Under the pieces are notes generated by a model. That model saw nothing but the letters and a program-made list of their open reading frames with translations, made no database searches and was not told the DNA's origin. From Clostridiales bacterium (GTDB lineage: Bacteria; Bacillota; Clostridia; Saccharofermentanales; Saccharofermentanaceae), in assembly GCA_017552455.1 (NCBI GenBank), contig JAFZPX010000011.1, positions 1 to 47,326 on the forward strand: a stretch of DNA of 47,326 nucleotides. The letters are read 5' to 3'. The translations under genes were made by a program, and so were the position numbers. Of this stretch, positions 32,291 to 40,087 are shown piece after piece. Position 1 is the first letter of the stretch. Every line of letters starts with the position of its first letter.

Positions 32291-34056
32291 TGGCTGACAG
32301 AGAATACCTTGAAGGCATCTCCATCGATAGATTTGATGAGATAATCCCGCGCCGCCAGAAGGTCATCAACGAGGCGCCTGATACGGAGCCTAAGTATGAG
32401 TTCAATGCGAACGTTCTGGCGCGTAACCTTCACCCGAAGGTTCAGCATGTTAAGGTCGCTGATATTAAGGAGTTTAACGGCGCTCGAGTTTATACATTGG
32501 CGCCTGATTCTTCCCGCGGAACTGCCAAGCTTGCATATTTCCGCGCAGGCCACTATATCTCACTGAAGCTTAAGATTGGCGATTCAGTTCTGACACGTCC
32601 CTATTCCCTGTGCTCTTCTCCGAAGCTCGCGCTCGAGGGCAAGTATCAGATAGTCGTTAAGAGTATGAAGGACGGCTTCGCTTCTTCATATATCAATTCC
32701 GAATTCAAGGTCGGCACTACTCTCGATATCTCGGAGCCTGCAGGCTTCTTCGAGTACGAGCCCATCCGCGACGCTTCAACTGTAATCGGTCTTGCCGGCG
32801 GTTCAGGTATCGCACCTTTCATGTCGCTTGCATCCGCGGTCGCTGACGGTACAGAAGACTTCAATCTTATCCTGTTGTACGGCAGCCGCACTGAAGAAGA
32901 GATCCTGTTTAAGGATGAGCTTGATTCATTAGAGAAGGCCGCGGGCGGCAAGTTGAAAGTCGTCCATGTATTGTCCGATGAAGAAAAGCCCGGCTACGAG
33001 CATGGATTTATTACTTCCGAATTAATTGCTAAGTACGCTCCCGCTTCTTATTCCGTATTCGTCTGCGGATCCCAGGGAATGTACGACTACGCGGAGGGCG
33101 AATGCGCCAAGCTCGGACTTAAGAAGAAGTTTGTAAGACTCGACGCGTACGGTCAGTACAGACTGGGCGCGCGCGACGAGGCGTTCACTTCTGAATTCAA
33201 GGATAAGACATTCGAATTAACAGTTGTCATGAACGACGGAATCGAGCGTAAGATTCCCGCGCGCGCAGATGAACCGTTGCTCGTCGCACTGGAGCGTGCA
33301 GGTATCGAAGCACCGAGCAAGTGCCGTTCAGGCGAATGCGGTTTCTGCCGCTCAAGATTAGCTTCCGGCGAGGTCTACACCCCCGAGAGAGTCGAACGAA
33401 GAAGACAGTATGACAAGGTTGCAGGATACGTCCACCCTTGCTGCACATTCCCTAAGTCCGACTGCAAGATATTGATCAACTATGAAGAACCTAAAGTTGA
33501 AAGGAAGGTAAAAGATATGAAGAAGAAAGAAAGAACAATGGGCCTTATCATGGCAATCATCATCTCGCTTGCCATGGGTATTCTCGTTGCATTCCTGATC
33601 CCTAAGATCAATCCTCAGGCAGCTGAATCCCAACCTGTAGCAATCCGCTACATCTCCAACATCCTGTTGTCAGTAACAGTCGGCATCATCGTTGCATTTG
33701 TCGTACCGTTGGGCAAGATGGGAAGAAGCCTCGCAGCCAAGGCCGGAGCTAATCCTCCTACCTTCAAGTTCACATTGATCAATTCGATCCCTCTTTCAGT
33801 AGGAAATACAATCATCGTCAGCTTGGTCTGCAGCCTTGTAGGTGTACTTATGGGTCGCTCCCACGCACCCGCTGAAGCACTTGCCAACATGCCTCCGTTC
33901 CCCGTTATGTGGCTCGGCAGCTGGGCAAAGCTTCTCCTTCCTACACTGATCGCTTCCTACGTTCTCGCAGTAGTCCTCTCGCCTATCGTCTCCCAGGCAG
34001 TCGGCATGGCTGACGCAGGCGCCGAAGTCGGCAGAGCCTCCTCCGGCAAGGACTGA
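32290..34056 (+). CDS. FNR-type reductase/[2Fe-2S] ferredoxin fused to a four-helix membrane domain
   Basis: A 588-residue three-part protein. Residues ~40-290 are a ferredoxin-NADP reductase fold: the FAD motif TRPYSLCSSP and NAD(P) motifs GLAGGSGIAPFMSLA and LLYGSRTEEEILF. Residues ~305-395 are a plant-type [2Fe-2S] domain with CRSGECGFC (C-x4-C-x2-C) and a fourth Cys in HPCCTFP. From residue ~410 there are four hydrophobic segments (MGLIMAIIISLAMGILVAFL to VLAVVLSPIVSQAVG), a domain I do not recognise, with some resemblance to DUF2798-like membrane units. It should pass electrons from NAD(P)H to an acceptor at the membrane, possibly the CrtI-like partner encoded just upstream. A ribosome-binding site precedes an internal ATG at 33517. 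Confidence 0.86.
   Translation: MADREYLEGISIDRFDEIIPRRQKVINEAPDTEPKYEFNANVLARNLHPKVQHVKVADIKEFNGARVYTLAPDSSRGTAKLAYFRAGHYISLKLKIGDSVLTRPYSLCSSPKLALEGKYQIVVKSMKDGFASSYINSEFKVGTTLDISEPAGFFEYEPIRDASTVIGLAGGSGIAPFMSLASAVADGTEDFNLILLYGSRTEEEILFKDELDSLEKAAGGKLKVVHVLSDEEKPGYEHGFITSELIAKYAPASYSVFVCGSQGMYDYAEGECAKLGLKKKFVRLDAYGQYRLGARDEAFTSEFKDKTFELTVVMNDGIERKIPARADEPLLVALERAGIEAPSKCRSGECGFCRSRLASGEVYTPERVERRRQYDKVAGYVHPCCTFPKSDCKILINYEEPKVERKVKDMKKKERTMGLIMAIIISLAMGILVAFLIPKINPQAAESQPVAIRYISNILLSVTVGIIVAFVVPLGKMGRSLAAKAGANPPTFKFTLINSIPLSVGNTIIVSLVCSLVGVLMGRSHAPAEALANMPPFPVMWLGSWAKLLLPTLIASYVLAVVLSPIVSQAVGMADAGAEVGRASSGKD
33501..33519 (+). promoter_or_regulatory. Internal Shine-Dalgarno and ATG before the membrane domain
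   Basis: AAGGAAGG lies eight bases before an in-frame ATG at 33517-33519, exactly at the boundary between the [2Fe-2S] domain and the four-helix membrane domain. Translation here would give a separate 179-residue membrane protein starting MKKKERTMGL. Confidence 0.5.
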
Positions 34057-34082
34057 TCGTTTTATTAATAAGTTAGCTGATC

Positions 34083-34110
34083 AAGGCTGTCCTCACGGGC
34101 AGCCTTTTTC
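34083..34110 (+). terminator. Rho-independent terminator of the redox pair
   Basis: AAGGCTGTCC and GGGCAGCCTT form a 10-bp stem (one G-T pair) with loop TCAC, followed by TTT. It lies 27 bases after the stop of the FNR/ferredoxin fusion gene. Confidence 0.85.
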
Positions 34111-34113
34111 TTT

Positions 34114-34358
34114 GTCCTTGCCCCTCCTCCGCTGAACCCCAGTTCTCCCCCGGCGGCCTAGTGCCCACTCCAGCGCCACTTTTCGAAAAAAGTCACCGGT
34201 TTTGGCGCTGGAAAGAAAAGCAAGGGTGGAACGAAGGCAAAAATCGCGCTAACCCCTGCGGCGCAAGGATTTGTCCTCTGAACAGTACGATTATTCGGAC
34301 TAAAAAACGGAACAAATTGGGGGTTGTCAGCATAAAACTGCGGTTGTAATGTGAAGGT
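34114..34358. other. Non-coding gap with one long inverted repeat
   Basis: Together with the terminator this is a gap of about 300 bases. CCAGCGCCA (34170-34178) and TGGCGCTGG (34203-34211) form a 9-bp stem around a 24-base loop that holds TTTTCGAAAA. Otherwise I see only a weak promoter-like pair (TTGTCA at 34324, TGTAAT at 34345). No RNA family is recognisable. Confidence 0.5.
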
Positions 34359-35144
34359 ATGAATAGGGATGGTATTAGCAAAGAGTTTTTCATCGGAAGA
34401 TACATTTATCTAAAGGATCAGCTAGAGAACAAATTGCCGAGGGTGTACTTTACGAGGGTGCATGGTCACGAAGCAGTGTCTTTCCGGATTTGGGATAAGG
34501 AAAAAGGTAATCTTGTAAGGAGGAGAGTTACGGAAAAGAATCCCAAGTGGAATAAGTACAGAGAACTGGCGGCTAAGCGTGCGAAGGCTGAGGATCAAAT
34601 GAAGAAACTGATGGCTCTTTGGCAGGAAAATCACAAAGGATCGCTGGATATGATTGCGCAGGGATATGTTCTGAGACCGAATGCGGATAATCCTTATAAC
34701 ACTGAGTTCTGGGAATCGTTGAAGGACTGTGCCAACACATTCCCTAAGGATCGTGCGGTTAAGTATAATGGGATAGTCATGAGATCGTTGTTCGAGACTG
34801 AAGTCGCGCAGGCGCTGGACAATATGGGAATCGAGTATAAGTACGATACTTTGATCAGAGCGGGACTTAATGAGTTCATCTCCCCTGACTTCTCGATGAA
34901 TCTGCCGGAGTTTAACCGCTGCGGGTTTACTGAGGCGATGGGCGGATTAAGCAATCTGAATTATCTATCAGATAACGTCGACAAGTACAGGAAGTATCTT
35001 AATATGGGACTGTATCCTAACCGCGATATCGCGATGGTTCCGGCGGACATGGACTACAGGCCGGAACCGGATACTATAATCAGAATGATCGCGGTGATTC
35101 TTGATTCGATGGCCAAACAGTATGTATTTAGAAAAGCTGATTAG
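34359..35144 (+). CDS. PD-(D/E)XK nuclease-like hypothetical protein
   Basis: A 261-residue protein. The N-terminal ~100 residues are basic with a helical Lys/Glu segment (KYRELAAKRAKAEDQMKKL). The C-terminal half fits a restriction-endonuclease-like fold: a helix with Glu (MRSLFETEVAQALDNMGIEY, about residues 145-164), then ISPDFSMNLPEF with the candidate metal-binding Asp (about residue 179). A strand with Glu (GFTEAMGGL) and a helix DNVDKYRKYLNMGLYPNRD complete it. The expected E-x-K lysine after the strand is not obvious, so activity is uncertain. The ATG at 34359 has AAGG only one base upstream, which is too close for normal initiation; the true start may differ. It stands alone between terminators. 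Confidence 0.68.
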   Translation: MNRDGISKEFFIGRYIYLKDQLENKLPRVYFTRVHGHEAVSFRIWDKEKGNLVRRRVTEKNPKWNKYRELAAKRAKAEDQMKKLMALWQENHKGSLDMIAQGYVLRPNADNPYNTEFWESLKDCANTFPKDRAVKYNGIVMRSLFETEVAQALDNMGIEYKYDTLIRAGLNEFISPDFSMNLPEFNRCGFTEAMGGLSNLNYLSDNVDKYRKYLNMGLYPNRDIAMVPADMDYRPEPDTIIRMIAVILDSMAKQYVFRKAD

Positions 35145-35424
35145 TCACTCAAATTCCACATGAGCTTTGCCGTTTTGTTTGCCTTTGTAGAGGCGGGCGT
35201 CGGCGGTGCTGATGACGGTGTCGACTTTGTCGGATGATGTGCCGAGGCAGATACCGATGGTCTATTACACCTGTTGGAGCTTCTCTCTCCGCATACTCCT
35301 CTGCACACGCGACCTTTCCTGTAACCGAGCGAAAGATTGGCTGAAAATACGGCGTGATAAAACCCTGATTAACAGCATCGTCAAAATGAGAAAGAATATA
35401 CTCTTCTGTCACATGTGTACCCAT
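35145..35424 (-). pseudogene. Remnant of an EAL-GGDEF c-di-GMP protein
   Basis: Read on the minus strand, the piece from 35424 starts as an EAL domain does (ILSHFDDAVNQGFITPYFQP, then SVTGKVACAEE where CEALARW would normally continue) and then stops matching. In a different frame, 35258-35145 reads as the end of a GGDEF domain: TIGICLGTSSDKVDTVIS, TADARLYKGKQNGKA, then a stop. In Clostridia an N-terminal EAL and a C-terminal GGDEF often occur in one protein of 700 or more residues. Here the middle is gone and a frameshift near 35260 separates the ends. It cannot be catalytic. Confidence 0.82.
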
Positions 35425-35438
35425 ACTTGCATACTACA

Positions 35439-35463
35439 AGGCATATGTGAAACACATATGCCT
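35439..35463. repeat. Perfect 11-bp hairpin upstream of the pseudogene
   Basis: AGGCATATGTG-AAA-CACATATGCCT, perfectly complementary arms around three bases. It lies 15 bases before the ATG of the EAL/GGDEF remnant, within its former leader or promoter. It has no T-run on either strand, so it is more likely an operator or RNA structure than a terminator. Confidence 0.6.
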
Positions 35464-35482
35464 ATATTGTAATAGTTTGATA

Positions 35483-35517
35483 ACAAAAATAGGGCGCCCC
35501 GGATGAGGCGCCCTATT
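35483..35517 (-). terminator. Terminator of the solute-binding lipoprotein gene
   Basis: AATAGGGCGCC and GGCGCCCTATT form an 11-bp GC-rich stem around CCGGATGA. On the minus strand it is followed by TTTTTG, directly after the lipoprotein stop at 35544. Confidence 0.88.
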
Positions 35518-35543
35518 ATTGTTTGAGTTAGGAAACTAAGTGA

Positions 35544-37934
35544 TTAGTTTCTCTCTGTGAGGACTGTGCTGACACGGTCGTTCAGAACGGGGATGATCTG
35601 ATCGAGTGACTTCTGGCCTTCGAAGAAGGAAGGCATCTCCTCACGGATGATAGCGTTGATGGAGGCGTCATTGATATAGAAGCTGTCGATGCTGTCTACA
35701 AACTCCTCGAATGCAGGGATGTTGGACTCGTCCATAAGCTGTGTATCATAACCGAAAGAGTTAAGCAATGCCTCATCATAAATACGGAGCATGAGCTCGA
35801 TCTCACTGTTATGGCCCTCAATGCACTTCACAGAAATTGTGTTGAATGAAGCACGGTTTACAGGGATCTCATATGCAGCATAGATATCCTGTGAAGACTC
35901 ACCGAGAAGAACTGATACGAACTCGCGGCAAGCATCAGGATACTGTGTCATTGCGGAGATTGCTACAGAATCTGACTCATAGATAACAGGACCTCTTCCG
36001 TCAGAGGAAGGAAGACCGAGCAATCTGTTGTTCTTGTTAATGATGTTTGTGAAATAGCCATTGATATCAGAGATATAGCTGATAGATGCTGCTCCGTCTT
36101 CATCTTCAGAGTAGTAACCATAATTATAATAGTCGTCCTCATTCTCAAGAGAGTTGTTGATATTTGCAGCTGTGAACTCAGCAAGAGCTCTGAACTCAGG
36201 TGTATCGAAGTTAACCTGACCGTCTGTAATGAAGCTGTCCTGCATGCAGTCAGCAAGCTGGATGAATACGTCGATCTGGTTGCCGCTGAACGGGCTCTCA
36301 CCGTTACAAGGGCCGGAAACGAATTCCTCATACTGCTCGAATGTGAATCCGATCTGATCATCAGCAACGTTATCAGCAGAAGTAGAGATACCTACAACTG
36401 AAACGCACAGCGGGATCTGATAAAGAGCTCCGTTTGTCTTATAAGCTTCGAAGATGTTTGTGAAATAAGCATCAGAACTGAAGTTAGTTGAAACGAATTC
36501 TGACATATCGAGCAGATAGTCAGGATTATTCAACATGTTAAGTTCAGAAGCATTCATGATGATATCAGGACCCTCACCTGCCATGAGGTCGATAGCAAGC
36601 TGATTACTGAGGTTAGCAGATGCGTTGTCAGCTGCAGCCATTGCATTATCTTCACCGGAATCTTCATTATACTTATAAAGATTGTACTTAGTTGTAAGTC
36701 TGATGAAGTAGTCAGAAGAGTTGTTGTTGAACTCACATACTGCATTACAAAGTGCATAGTCGAGATTATCTACGGAAGCAACCTCGATGATAGTCTTACC
36801 TGCATTAGGGTTGGAATCAGCACGTGTGAATGTGTAGATAAGTGCAGAGGTATTGAGCATAGAAGCAGAACCGACAGTCGGAACGCTTGATGTTCCTGTG
36901 AAGATGCACTCGTCTTCAGTTACCTTAACAGCTGTGAAGTTACTTACATCATACTGGTTTACGTTTGTATCAGAGAACATGAAGATAGGGTTGATCGTCT
37001 GTGAATCAAAGTCAACAGAGTATACACCGTCGTCATTAACGATCGCGGAACCTACACCCTCAACAACACAGAGATCATCGATCTCTTCCTCGAGCCATGT
37101 CATGTCGGAAGAAAGCTCGCCGATCTGCATTGTTGCAAAGTCGAGCTCGTAGTACAGGTCTGTAGAGTTGTAGTAACCATAGATAACTACCTTGCCGTTA
37201 CCTGTATCAATAACGTTGCCGATATCGTAGATAGGCTGATTAGGAAACAGCTCACGCATATCAAATACATTTACATTACCTGCTCCATCAGTTACGAGGA
37301 TGACATAGGACGGGTTGTCACCGGACATCCAGAACTTGCGAATCTCATACTCACCGATATTATAAGAGCTCTCTTCGTAACCCTCGGAAACAATATCTGC
37401 GATATTATCAGGAACAGCCATTTCCTCGAGGTCACCGATAGTACCTGCACTAAGATCAAGCTCAGCTCTGTAAGAAATCGGCGCACCTGTATCCATGTTG
37501 TAGTCTTCGTACATTACATACCACACATCACCAATCTTTTTAACAGTTCCGACAGATGCATATCCACCGAGATCGGAATCATGAAGCTTGTCTGACAGAG
37601 AGATCTGAGTAACCTTGTTGCCTGAAATGTCATAAACGATTACAGAATAGTCGTACAGTTCGGATGAATTCTCCATATCGAATCCTTCCGGAATAGTGCG
37701 TACTGCTTCGAGCTCATAAACATAGCCCAAATCACAGAAACCGCAGAATTCGATGTATCCGTACTCATAATCAGCAGGATCAAGATTCTCACCTACCTCA
37801 ACAGCAGTACAGTCGTACCAAGGATCAGATGCCGAGATAACATCTTCACTGTTCTTCTTGCCGCACGCCGTAAAAGCGGGTACGACCATCGCCAGAGTAA
37901 GAGCACCGGCGATAAACTTGTTTGCTTTTCTCAT
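35544..37934 (-). CDS. Large lipoprotein: beta-propeller-like domain plus solute-binding domain
   Basis: A 796-residue exported lipoprotein with signal peptide and lipobox FTAC (Cys about residue 24). Residues ~30-370 are rich in repeated beta strands with Tyr/Trp/Asp (VIVYDISGNKVTQISL, VWYVMYEDYN), suggesting a propeller-like fold. From about residue 385 it resembles family 1 extracellular solute-binding proteins: IIEVASVDNLDYALCNAVCE, LAIDLMAGEGPDIIMNASEL, and a C-terminal ALLNSFGYDTQLMDESNIPA. No permease or ATPase genes accompany it, so it may work with a distant transporter or purely as a surface sensor. AAGGGA precedes the ATG. It is divergent from the periplasmic-binding-fold GGDEF gene at 38067. 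Confidence 0.82.
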   Translation of the reverse strand: MRKANKFIAGALTLAMVVPAFTACGKKNSEDVISASDPWYDCTAVEVGENLDPADYEYGYIEFCGFCDLGYVYELEAVRTIPEGFDMENSSELYDYSVIVYDISGNKVTQISLSDKLHDSDLGGYASVGTVKKIGDVWYVMYEDYNMDTGAPISYRAELDLSAGTIGDLEEMAVPDNIADIVSEGYEESSYNIGEYEIRKFWMSGDNPSYVILVTDGAGNVNVFDMRELFPNQPIYDIGNVIDTGNGKVVIYGYYNSTDLYYELDFATMQIGELSSDMTWLEEEIDDLCVVEGVGSAIVNDDGVYSVDFDSQTINPIFMFSDTNVNQYDVSNFTAVKVTEDECIFTGTSSVPTVGSASMLNTSALIYTFTRADSNPNAGKTIIEVASVDNLDYALCNAVCEFNNNSSDYFIRLTTKYNLYKYNEDSGEDNAMAAADNASANLSNQLAIDLMAGEGPDIIMNASELNMLNNPDYLLDMSEFVSTNFSSDAYFTNIFEAYKTNGALYQIPLCVSVVGISTSADNVADDQIGFTFEQYEEFVSGPCNGESPFSGNQIDVFIQLADCMQDSFITDGQVNFDTPEFRALAEFTAANINNSLENEDDYYNYGYYSEDEDGAASISYISDINGYFTNIINKNNRLLGLPSSDGRGPVIYESDSVAISAMTQYPDACREFVSVLLGESSQDIYAAYEIPVNRASFNTISVKCIEGHNSEIELMLRIYDEALLNSFGYDTQLMDESNIPAFEEFVDSIDSFYINDASINAIIREEMPSFFEGQKSLDQIIPVLNDRVSTVLTERN

Positions 37935-37968
37935 GATTTTTATCCCTTCTTATTTATTAGCGTCATAT

Positions 37969-37974
37969 ATTATA
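37969..37974 (-). promoter_or_regulatory. -10 box of the solute-binding lipoprotein gene
   Basis: TATAAT on the minus strand, 34 bases before the ATG at 37934. A short dyad (CTTTCAAGATTTTGAGAT region, 37975-37992) overlaps the expected spacer. The -35 is poor. Confidence 0.45.
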
Positions 37975-38066
37975 TCTCAAAATCTTGAAAGTCATAACGT
38001 TAACTGAATATTAAAACTTACAATGATAGAATTTATATTGGTAAGAACTATATGAGGGGTCCACAG

Positions 38067-39995
38067 ATGATCAACGGCAAAAAGCTGATCGCGCTTTGTA
38101 CATCCAGAGTATATGAACCTCAGACGCACGGCTACATCGTCCGTCTTAACGAGTTGCTCAAAAACGAAGGATTCGCGCTTCTCATCTTCACTCTCAACTC
38201 CGACATCTACTGGGAAGAGGACCGTCAGGCCACCGAGAAATACGTCTTCGACCTGATTCCCTACCGCTACCTCGACGCCGTCGTCATCATGGACGAGCGC
38301 ATCAAGAGCCACAAGATCGCGGACAAGATCATACGTGCCTCAAACTCACACAGCCTGCCCGTCATCATCGCAGACGGCCACTACCCCGGCTGCTCCTGCT
38401 TAGGCTACGACTACGACCGGGGCTTCGAAAAGGTGGTGCGCCACGTCATCGAGTACCACAAGGTAAAGCACCCGCACTTCATGGCAGGACACAATGGAAA
38501 CGAGTTCTCTGAGAAGAGAATAGATGTTTTTCGCAAGGTGCTCGCCGAGAACAACATAGAGTACGACAGAGCCACGATGGTAAGCCACGGTGACTTCTGG
38601 GCAGACCCCTGCCGCATCGCCACGCAAGCCCTCATAGACAGAGGCGACATGCCCGACGCGATAATCTGCGCCAACGACATCATGGCCATCACCGTATCCG
38701 AGATGCTCATCAAGGCAGGCTACATGGTGCCGCAGGATGTTATCGTTACAGGCTTTGACGGATACGATGAGATCTACTTCACTTCACCTAAGATAACGAC
38801 CGCAACGTGCGACATAATCCAGATGGCAAACGCCACAGCCGAGCTTGTTTTCGATGCTGTGAAGGGACTGCCTCCCGAGAACAGACTCATCGAGCCTACG
38901 TTCCAGGCGAACCAGTCCTGCGGATGTCCCGAACACACAGAGCAGCCCGCTATCCTGCGTAACAGATTCCGCGAGAGTTTCGCGAGGCTTAATGACGATA
39001 ACCGAGTGCTCACTCTCGTAACGTCTTCAATGCAAATGAGCAAGACTCCGGGCGAGATGGTCGCACAGCTTGAGTCGTATAAGACGGACAACTCACTGAT
39101 CATTGTCGACCGCCGCTGCTTCGAGAAGGACATCAACTACTTCACGGACAAACACATAATGGACTCCAAGAAGGAGTTTGTGATGATATACGACTCCTCC
39201 CACCCCGAGAGGTATAAGGAAGGAACGCTCGATCTGTCGAGCCGCGAAGGTGAGTTATTCGAAGATGTGATGGCGCCCGCAGTGTGCGCGAGAATCTTAG
39301 AGCTCACGAAGAAGGGCTTCCCGCTTATCTTTAACTCCCTGGTCTTCATGGATCGCCCGTTCGGTTTCATGTGCTTCTATTATCAGGACTACCTTATCTC
39401 GAATTACACGAATACTCTCGGCGTAACGAATGCGATAAGTATCGGTATCGGCGGCTATATCAATATCCGCTACCAAAGAACGCTCCTTAAGGAGATGGAC
39501 GAGATGTATCGTCACGATGCGCTGACGGGACTGTTCAATCGTATAGGCTTCCAGAATCAGTTGAAGCAGCTTAGGAAAGAACCCGAGTATGAGAACGTGC
39601 CGGTTACCGTGCTGATGAGTGACCTCGACGGCTTGAAGTATATCAACGATACCTACGGACATGCCGAGGGTGACAGCGCGATCTATCAGGTCGCTTACTC
39701 CCTGAGCAAGTCAGTTCCCGAGTCGAGCCTGTCTACAAGATTCGGCGGAGATGAGGTGTTCTCGATCGTATTCGGCGAGTGTGATGCAGACGCGATAATC
39801 GAGAAGATCAACGCGACTCTCGATGCTTATAACGAGACTTCGGAGAAGCCATATAAAGTCTCGACGAGCTGCGGCTACACGAAGATGATCCTTGATAAGG
39901 ATTTTGACATCACCAAGGCCATCAAGGAAGCCGATGAAGAGATGTATAAGGTCAAGAATAGAAAGTACGAACTTCGAAGAGCGAAGCAGGGGTGA
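38067..39995 (+). CDS. LacI-type ligand-binding domain fused to a GGDEF domain
   Basis: A 642-residue protein. I start it at ATG 38067 (MINGKKLIAL), with GAGGGG ten bases upstream; the in-frame ATG at 38052 lies before that site. Residues ~5-285 resemble the sugar-binding domain of LacI-family regulators (AIICANDIMAITVSEMLIKA, DVIVTGFDGYDEIYFTSP, TTATCDIIQMANATAELV), but no helix-turn-helix precedes it and there is no signal peptide, so it senses a cytoplasmic ligand. A GAF-like linker (~300-470) follows. The GGDEF domain begins DALTGLFNRIGFQNQL and carries RFGGDEV (about residue 558), with Val in place of Phe. That last position tolerates change in some active cyclases. No RxxD inhibitory site is seen. 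Confidence 0.88.
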   Translation: MINGKKLIALCTSRVYEPQTHGYIVRLNELLKNEGFALLIFTLNSDIYWEEDRQATEKYVFDLIPYRYLDAVVIMDERIKSHKIADKIIRASNSHSLPVIIADGHYPGCSCLGYDYDRGFEKVVRHVIEYHKVKHPHFMAGHNGNEFSEKRIDVFRKVLAENNIEYDRATMVSHGDFWADPCRIATQALIDRGDMPDAIICANDIMAITVSEMLIKAGYMVPQDVIVTGFDGYDEIYFTSPKITTATCDIIQMANATAELVFDAVKGLPPENRLIEPTFQANQSCGCPEHTEQPAILRNRFRESFARLNDDNRVLTLVTSSMQMSKTPGEMVAQLESYKTDNSLIIVDRRCFEKDINYFTDKHIMDSKKEFVMIYDSSHPERYKEGTLDLSSREGELFEDVMAPAVCARILELTKKGFPLIFNSLVFMDRPFGFMCFYYQDYLISNYTNTLGVTNAISIGIGGYINIRYQRTLLKEMDEMYRHDALTGLFNRIGFQNQLKQLRKEPEYENVPVTVLMSDLDGLKYINDTYGHAEGDSAIYQVAYSLSKSVPESSLSTRFGGDEVFSIVFGECDADAIIEKINATLDAYNETSEKPYKVSTSCGYTKMILDKDFDITKAIKEADEEMYKVKNRKYELRRAKQG

Positions 39996-40051
39996 GAAAT
40001 CCACCATACTGATCCACCTTTTTCGCGTTTCAACCCACAAAACAGTGGATT

Positions 40052-40082
40052 AAAAAAGCCCTCTCGATTTTTGAGAGGGCTT
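40052..40082 (-). terminator. Terminator between convergent genes, mainly for hydA
   Basis: AAGCCCTCTC and GAGAGGGCTT form a 10-bp stem around a 7-base loop. On the minus strand the stem is followed by TTTTTT, only six bases after the hydrogenase stop. On the plus strand CGATTTT follows, so it could also stop the GGDEF transcript. Confidence 0.88.
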
Positions 40083-40087
40083 CGATT

